Assembly (NCBI GenBank): GCA_026075535.2
Contig: AP026542.1
Span: forward strand, 8,122,001 to 8,186,000
Length of the DNA: 64,000 nucleotides
Direction: 5' to 3'
Origin: Tricholoma matsutake
Lineage: Eukaryota; Basidiomycota; Agaricomycetes; Agaricales; Tricholomataceae
Under the pieces are notes generated by a model. That model was not told where the DNA came from. It was given only the letters and a program-made list of their open reading frames with translations, and did not search any database. Positions 59,340 to 64,000 of this stretch are shown here, one piece after another; the stretch's first letter is position 1; each line of letters begins with the position of its first letter. The translations under genes were made by a program, and so were the position numbers.

Positions 59340-59560
59340 TGAACATGGTCGAGCATCGCTGAGCATCGTCGAACACAGTCAAGCATCATTGAACACGATC
59401 GAACATCGTTGAGCATTGTCGAACATTGTCGAATATGATGGAGCATCATATCAAACACGATCGAACATCATTGAGCATCGTCAAATGCGGTTGAGCATTG
59501 TCGAACATTGCTGAATATCGTATCAAACGCAGTCGAGCATTGTCGAGCGTCATCGATCGA
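59340..59560. repeat. Short-period tandem array, GAACATCGTC-type
   Basis: About twenty imperfect copies of a ~10-12 bp word alternating GAACATCGTC and GAGCATTGTC, within the retrotransposon leader. No frame. The stretch 59170-60757 otherwise holds no gene. Confidence 0.7.
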
Positions 59561-60189
59561 TATAGAGAGACTGTGAGCAACATCAGGCACCACATTTGTC
59601 ATCTATATGGTGGAATACCATGCGCCAGGAAGTATTCCAACTTGTGCTCAAACCTGCTGATAGTAGGTCAGCCTTGTTCCAAGTCCCTATCGCGGACAGA
59701 ACCTGCTGGATGCATTATTGTGAGACTTAGTGTAGTTTATACACAAAGGACAGTCCCCTTTTAGTTCTATACCCTTTATTACTCTTTCATCATATGATAT
59801 ATATCTTTCTTGTTTGGATTCGAGTCTCCTTTTTGGCCTTGTGCCTTAACTCATATCTTTTGCCTCATGTTCTACACATGTTCTCTAGCCTTTTTAGGTA
59901 CTTTCTTTATTTTATATAAAAGATGTACTAGATACAAAGAAATACAAGAAAGTCGTCATCTTCCTCCCAGATCACAGTGATTTGAGAGTTTGGTTTAGTC
60001 TTATTCAGTCTGAAGTTTGGTGTTTTATGCTAAACTTCCTTGAAATTCCTTGAAATTCCTCACATTACACTATTTTCACTCTTGCTTCCCTCGATTAGCC
60101 TTTTCTTCACTTCTACTACTCATCTAGTCCCCCGATCTTGCGTCCGGACATATCTGTGCACTTGAAATTCCTCGAAACCTCTTCAAAAA

Positions 60190-60292
60190 ATATCACGACA
60201 TCTTGAAAAGCATCGCGACATCTTGAAAATCATCGCAACACCTCGCAAATCATCGCAACCCCTCAAAAATCATCGCAAGCCCTCGAAACACA
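60190..60292. repeat. 20 bp tandem array, TGAAAATCATCGCAACACCT-type
   Basis: Five or so imperfect 20 bp units (ATCATCGCAA-CCCTC-AAA) between gag and the 5' LTR. Confidence 0.65.
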
Positions 60293-60757
60293 TTCTTTTA
60301 GCCTTGAACTGCTTCGACAAGCAGTCCTTTTATGACTATTTGATGGTCGATCTGACAGGTGACATCTAGAGGGCCTCGCATCCTTCCTCTGAATTGTGTT
60401 ATACCATCCAAAGCCATTTTGTGGGTTTTGTTTGGGTTTCCGGGTTGAGCATCATCAACGGTCTCAATGTGCTGCTTGTTTGGACATTCATAAAACTAGG
60501 AAGTGCCAATTTTGATGATCAACAGTTTTGAGGGAAAGTATCTTGCTTTGGTGCTAGCCCAAGACAAGATTGTGTGAGGGGGGGGGAATATGGTGCAAAT
60601 CAGGAGATTTATTGATTTGTCATGAGTTTTTGAAGATTGGTGGTTCTATAACCAACTAATCAGCAAATTTAACGACATTGTAGGCTTACCTGAGCTGAGA
60701 AATGCAACAATATTACGAAAAACTGATTTTTGACAATCCCCTGTCTTGGTCACTAGT

Positions 60758-62017
60758 TGTGGCAGGGAAGATGGTCTACTGGTTGTCCAATGACTGCGTG
60801 GTCACATTGCAAGAGGTCAGCTAAGCGGGGATGGCAGTATTAGGGTACTGGACAGAGTGGACGGGCCTTTAGCTCGTTTGGGAGGGGATAGAAGGTGAAT
60901 AGAACATGGTGATATGTTCGAGGCTGAACACATTGTGTAAGAAGTATTGAAAATGCAGTCGAAACACGATCAACAGGGTCACATGCAAACATCATCGAAA
61001 ATGAGAAATGGGCATGTCAAATAGAAACGGCTCAATGGATGGATAAAAAGGAACTACTCTCCTTGGAATATAACTTGTAATGATAAAACTTCAGAGAAAC
61101 AGGGAAACCTAAGCTGACAGACTTGAAACTTGGATACTTAGCTTATATTCTACACCTTAGTGTGCAGTAAACTTGAAGGACTTCATAGTCTTGAGGAGAA
61201 ACTTGAGTAGAGACGTAAACTGCAAGTAAAAGTTGGATGCTCCATTTGAAAGGTGGCAGGACACCTATATACAAATCTATGGTACTGAAAATAAAAAAAC
61301 CCTTATCACACGCATTCTCTTGCACCAATGGGACCAATCAACAAGAATGATAAACTATCTAAGAAGCATGAAAGTCAGATCCGGGAAGCATTGATGATCT
61401 TCAAGATTGTCGTGGTGTTTGTGAGGCAGATGATATTGGGGTGGCATCGTCGAGTCCTCATCTCGGGGTTTCACTAACTGGGAATGACTCGGGGAGAGGA
61501 CTGTCTTTGAGGCTCTCTATTGACATGATGCAACTCGTGCCCCCAGCAAGCGTGGAGGGCACACAAATCCAAACCCTCGACCCTACTGTCCAGTTGATCA
61601 ACCCATCAATCTGGATGTTGACTTGCCACTAAAGGGGGGATTTGGGTCGATAGCCAGATTGTCATGGTAAAAGGTTATTTTTAGACTGAGAAGAATTGTA
61701 ATAAAAGGAAAATGAAAAAAACCAGCTCCAATTCTTCTCATCAAAAATGGAGCTGTCGGCATGAGGACAGAGGAAGCGTCGAAACTTGAAGGGATGTGTG
61801 ATTGATGCATTGCATGTGGAAGTTGTTGTTGTTGTGTCAGAAGGGATCAGATAATAAACTATAATTAATAAAAGGAAAGTTAGTAACATGAAATATTGAT
61901 GAATGCGAGAAACAGTGCAAGTATACAAGAGCCCAGCTGTTCTGGTGCGCGATGGTGTGGCTGTGACAAAGTTTCCGTGAATGGGAAAGTTGGTGAACAG
62001 GCCAACTGACCCATCCA
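60758..62017 (-). repeat. 5' LTR (1260 bp)
   Basis: Partner of 51556-52814; same TG...CA ends. It contains the element's promoter in the minus orientation; I could not fix a TATA box. Confidence 0.9.
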
Positions 62018-63170
62018 TACTGTAACTATCAATTATAAAAATAAATTAAAAACACCCACCTTGAGCAGTTGCTCATGGTGGTGTTCGTCTCTCCCTGGGT
62101 CATCCCCTGGCCATCTCGCTCTCCTGTCCCCATTCTTCTCCCCCCCAAACCACCCCACGAGCAGATGCTTGTAGGTGTGGGGTGGGTGTCATCATGGGTG
62201 CGTTGTCGTCTCCCTTCCCTCTCATCTCCTTCCCCCTTGTCTCTTCCCCCTCACCTTCCACCCTGTGAGCAGGGGCTCGCAGCAGTGGTGGTGGTGGTGT
62301 CATCATCATTGTCGCCAGTAGTAGTTTGTACCTATAAAAAGTTAGTTAGGATCAAAAAATGAAATGAGAAAAGCAAAAAAAACTTACCTAGGACCCAAGA
62401 GACGTTGATGTCTCTTGGGTCTCCCCTAATCATCATTGTTCCACCCGTTGGCCACCCTACGAGCAGTGGCTCGTAGGGCTGGGGCAGGTGCTGTCATCAT
62501 TCCCTGCCATTGTCGTCATTCCACCCACCATCCACCCCACAAGCAGTTGCTCATGAGGCTGGAGGCGGGTGGTGCATCCTGTGTGGTGGGCATGAGGGCT
62601 GGGGGCAGGGGCTTGTTCTGTCGGGGTAGCCATTCTTGTCATTTCAAAGTTGCACCCATTTCCACCCTGCGAGCAGCTGCTCGCGGCAGTAGTTCTGAGT
62701 GCTTGTTGTTGTCAGCAGTACTAGATAATACCTAAAAAAGTTTGTTAGTAACAAAAACAAGAAAAAAAAACTTACCAACGGCCTGAGAGACGTCCTTTTC
62801 TTCATTTGCTTTGCCTTCCTTTTGTTGCTTCCTGCTCATCCCCTCATCATTCCATCTCCCAGTCCCAGTCATCTCCAGTCACCTCATTGCACTGTCATTC
62901 CATTTGGCCAAGTCGGCATCGCCATTGTCTTGCCATTTTGCAGTTGTACCCATTCCCACCCCACGAGCAGTTGCTTGCGGCGGTGGTTCTGGGTCCTAGG
63001 GTTGTGGCTGTGTCAGCCACTGTCGTGGTTTTGAGGCTGCAGTGTCATTAAAACATAGATAAAACCTATCATTAAGGAAATTTCAGTTAGTTAAACAAAA
63101 CAACAAAAATCATGTAAAAAAACACTTACAAGTGAGCCCAAATGACAATGCTGTCATTTGGGCTCGTTCC
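62018..63170 (-). repeat. Modular array with intron-like spacers and hairpins at splice donors
   Basis: On the minus strand four intron-like spacers (63066-63129, 62732-62775, 62332-62387, 62020-62059) have GTAAGT or GTGGGT donors, and CTAAC-type branch motifs in the first three. They separate GC-rich modules of ~290, 344 and 272 bp. Modules carry seven or so near-palindromes of the form CGAGCAG(N)TGCTCG. Perfect long hairpins lie a few bases 5' of two donors: arms GACCCAAGAGAC at 62392-62421 and GAGCCCAAATGACA at 63134-63165. The last acceptor falls 2 bp from the LTR edge. No coding frame is convincing. Confidence 0.55.
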
Positions 63171-63299
63171 TGTTGTTGTTTATTGGGGTAGGAGGTAAGG
63201 AGGAGGCGGCACCGTTGCCAGTGTTGTTGATGATGTGGCTGTGTTGATTTGTCATCACAGCTGGGGTGGTACATAGAGAGATATAACTACTTATCTGTA

Positions 63300-63616
63300 A
63301 TGATGCTTTAGTCTAACTGTTATATTGCTGCCTTAATTGTACTTTATCATGTGACTATGAGGGTTCAATCCCTGCGGTAGTCACTGATTTTTCAGTTAAT
63401 TATATAAGCAACTCAGACAGTCCTAGGACTGTACAAGTGCTGGTCCACTCGGACTCCGCTTGGATGCTTGGACAGTCCAAGGACTCAGCTGGGACTGGAC
63501 ATTTAGTTTGGCAGGACTTTCAGCCAAAGAAGTCCGAGCAAAGTCCTCAGACAGCCCTAGGACTGTCCGAGTGTCCGAGCGGAGTCCGCTTGGATTGGGG
63601 GGGGGGGAGTGTAAAG
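63300..63616 (+). mobile_element. SINE-like repeat with tRNA-type promoter, right copy
   Basis: A-box-like TAGTCTAACTG (63309-63319) and B box GGTTCAATCCC (63362-63372) are followed by the same GTCCGAG-rich body and G-run + GAGTGTAAAG end (63607-63616) as the left copy. Differences between the copies' bodies are mostly transitions. Confidence 0.65.
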
Positions 63617-64000
63617 ACCTCCCCACCTCCCCACATCCACATTTGTCTCGATATCATTCATCGTCAGCATCTTTGTCCAATCCTGGAAGTCAATTTGCTC
63701 CCAGATAATTCCAGTTCTACAGCAAACAATTCCAGGTGTAATTTTGAGCAGGCAATTGATATCCTTGTTCATGGTTGTTTCCAAGTAGACCCAACTGTGG
63801 ATTGAACCCTGTGTAAAGGCCAAACACAGCTCATGCCAGGGAGCTGCCAACTGGAGCAAAGAAAAAATGGCCTCTTCTTCTATGTCTAACTAGATAGATT
63901 TAACCTAGAAGTTCTCATCATTAAAAGAATTGAGAAGCCTTACCCTGCAGGCAACTTGCCAAAGCAAAACATCATGAGAGGTAGGTGGCATCCTGACTTG
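63617..64000. other. Right-edge region, possible gene remnant on the minus strand
   Basis: The minus strand is open for ~75 codons (ending 63859) with a natural composition (GSIHSWVYLETTMNKDINCL), broken by the SINE end at 63616. No family recognised. It does not continue the helicase truncated at 51055. Confidence 0.3.

Larger units (their letters stand above)
51556..62017 (-). mobile_element. Ty3-type LTR retrotransposon, 10.5 kb, decayed
   Basis: Two ~1.26 kb direct repeats (LTRs) bracket a ~7.9 kb interior whose minus strand reads gag, protease, reverse transcriptase, RNase H, integrase in that order, which is the Ty3/gypsy order. The 5' LTR is therefore the right-hand one. LTR ends are TG...CA in both. 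Flanking 5-mers (GCCGT left, TACTG right) do not match, so the insertion has been rearranged or the flanks mutated. Coding frames are interrupted many times, so it cannot move by itself. Confidence 0.9.

Noticed and set aside
59340..60292. CRISPR-like array
   Set aside because: Repeats are imperfect, abut without unique spacers and lie inside a eukaryotic retrotransposon.
51056..63616. A single 12.5 kb transposon using the matching inverted ends as long TIRs
   Set aside because: Each end has its own pol III-type head and reads as a separate short repeat, and no flanking target duplication is visible. Two SINE-like copies is simpler, though genome-wide spacing would decide.

Overview
The window is nuclear DNA of a filamentous fungus, almost certainly a basidiomycete mushroom (Agaricomycetes). 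Host genes are compact and intron-rich. Introns are mostly 45-65 nt with GT..AG ends and CTAAC-like branch points. Several families seen here (DUF6589 proteins, PAS-kinase-like kinases, retropepsin-bearing LTR elements) are common in mushrooms. I rebuilt gene models by hand and checked that splice phases add up, so most exon borders come from the sequence itself; function comes from recognised families.

Bases 1-37,170 are a gene-dense compartment. In order: an LRR protein (cut by the left edge), RAD23, a coiled-coil protein with HMMR-like ends, a NIF/CTD-type phosphatase, a three-TM coiled-coil protein, a TPP1/ACD-like shelterin protein, a Yap-type bZIP factor, a second NIF phosphatase paralogous to the first, the fatty-acid elongation dehydratase PHS1, a secreted pepsin-like protease, a small type I membrane protein, a GH16 glycosidase, the cohesin kleisin RAD21, a mitochondrial PPR protein, the MGS1/WRNIP1 AAA+ ATPase and a large FUSC/BRE4-like membrane protein. 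Many are divergent pairs sharing short promoters, three of which carry CACGTG boxes. Genome maintenance is well represented (RAD23, TPP1-like, RAD21, MGS1), but nothing indicates a cluster with one joint function.

Bases 37,170-46,920 and 48,620-64,000 are repeat compartments; a PAS-kinase-like Ser/Thr kinase gene (46,923-48,620) lies between them. The most striking object is a 5.5 kb unit at 39,297-44,778. It is bounded by matching terminal inverted repeats and holds two convergent genes, a DUF6589 protein and a RecQ-like SF2 helicase. This layout fits helicase-bearing Academ (AcademH-type) DNA transposons, with DUF6589 as candidate transposase. Both genes are broken by frameshifts. Beside it lies a 645 bp non-autonomous hAT-like element with 8 bp target duplications. 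Further right are a TA-flanked MITE, a second helicase pseudogene, two inverted tRNA-headed SINE-like repeats, a decayed 10.5 kb Ty3-type LTR retrotransposon with 1.26 kb LTRs, and modules that place a perfect hairpin just upstream of a splice donor.

Inactivation of the retroelement and the second helicase is largely by C-to-T or G-to-A changes, often at CpG. That suggests methylation-linked mutation of repeats, while the host genes have intact frames.
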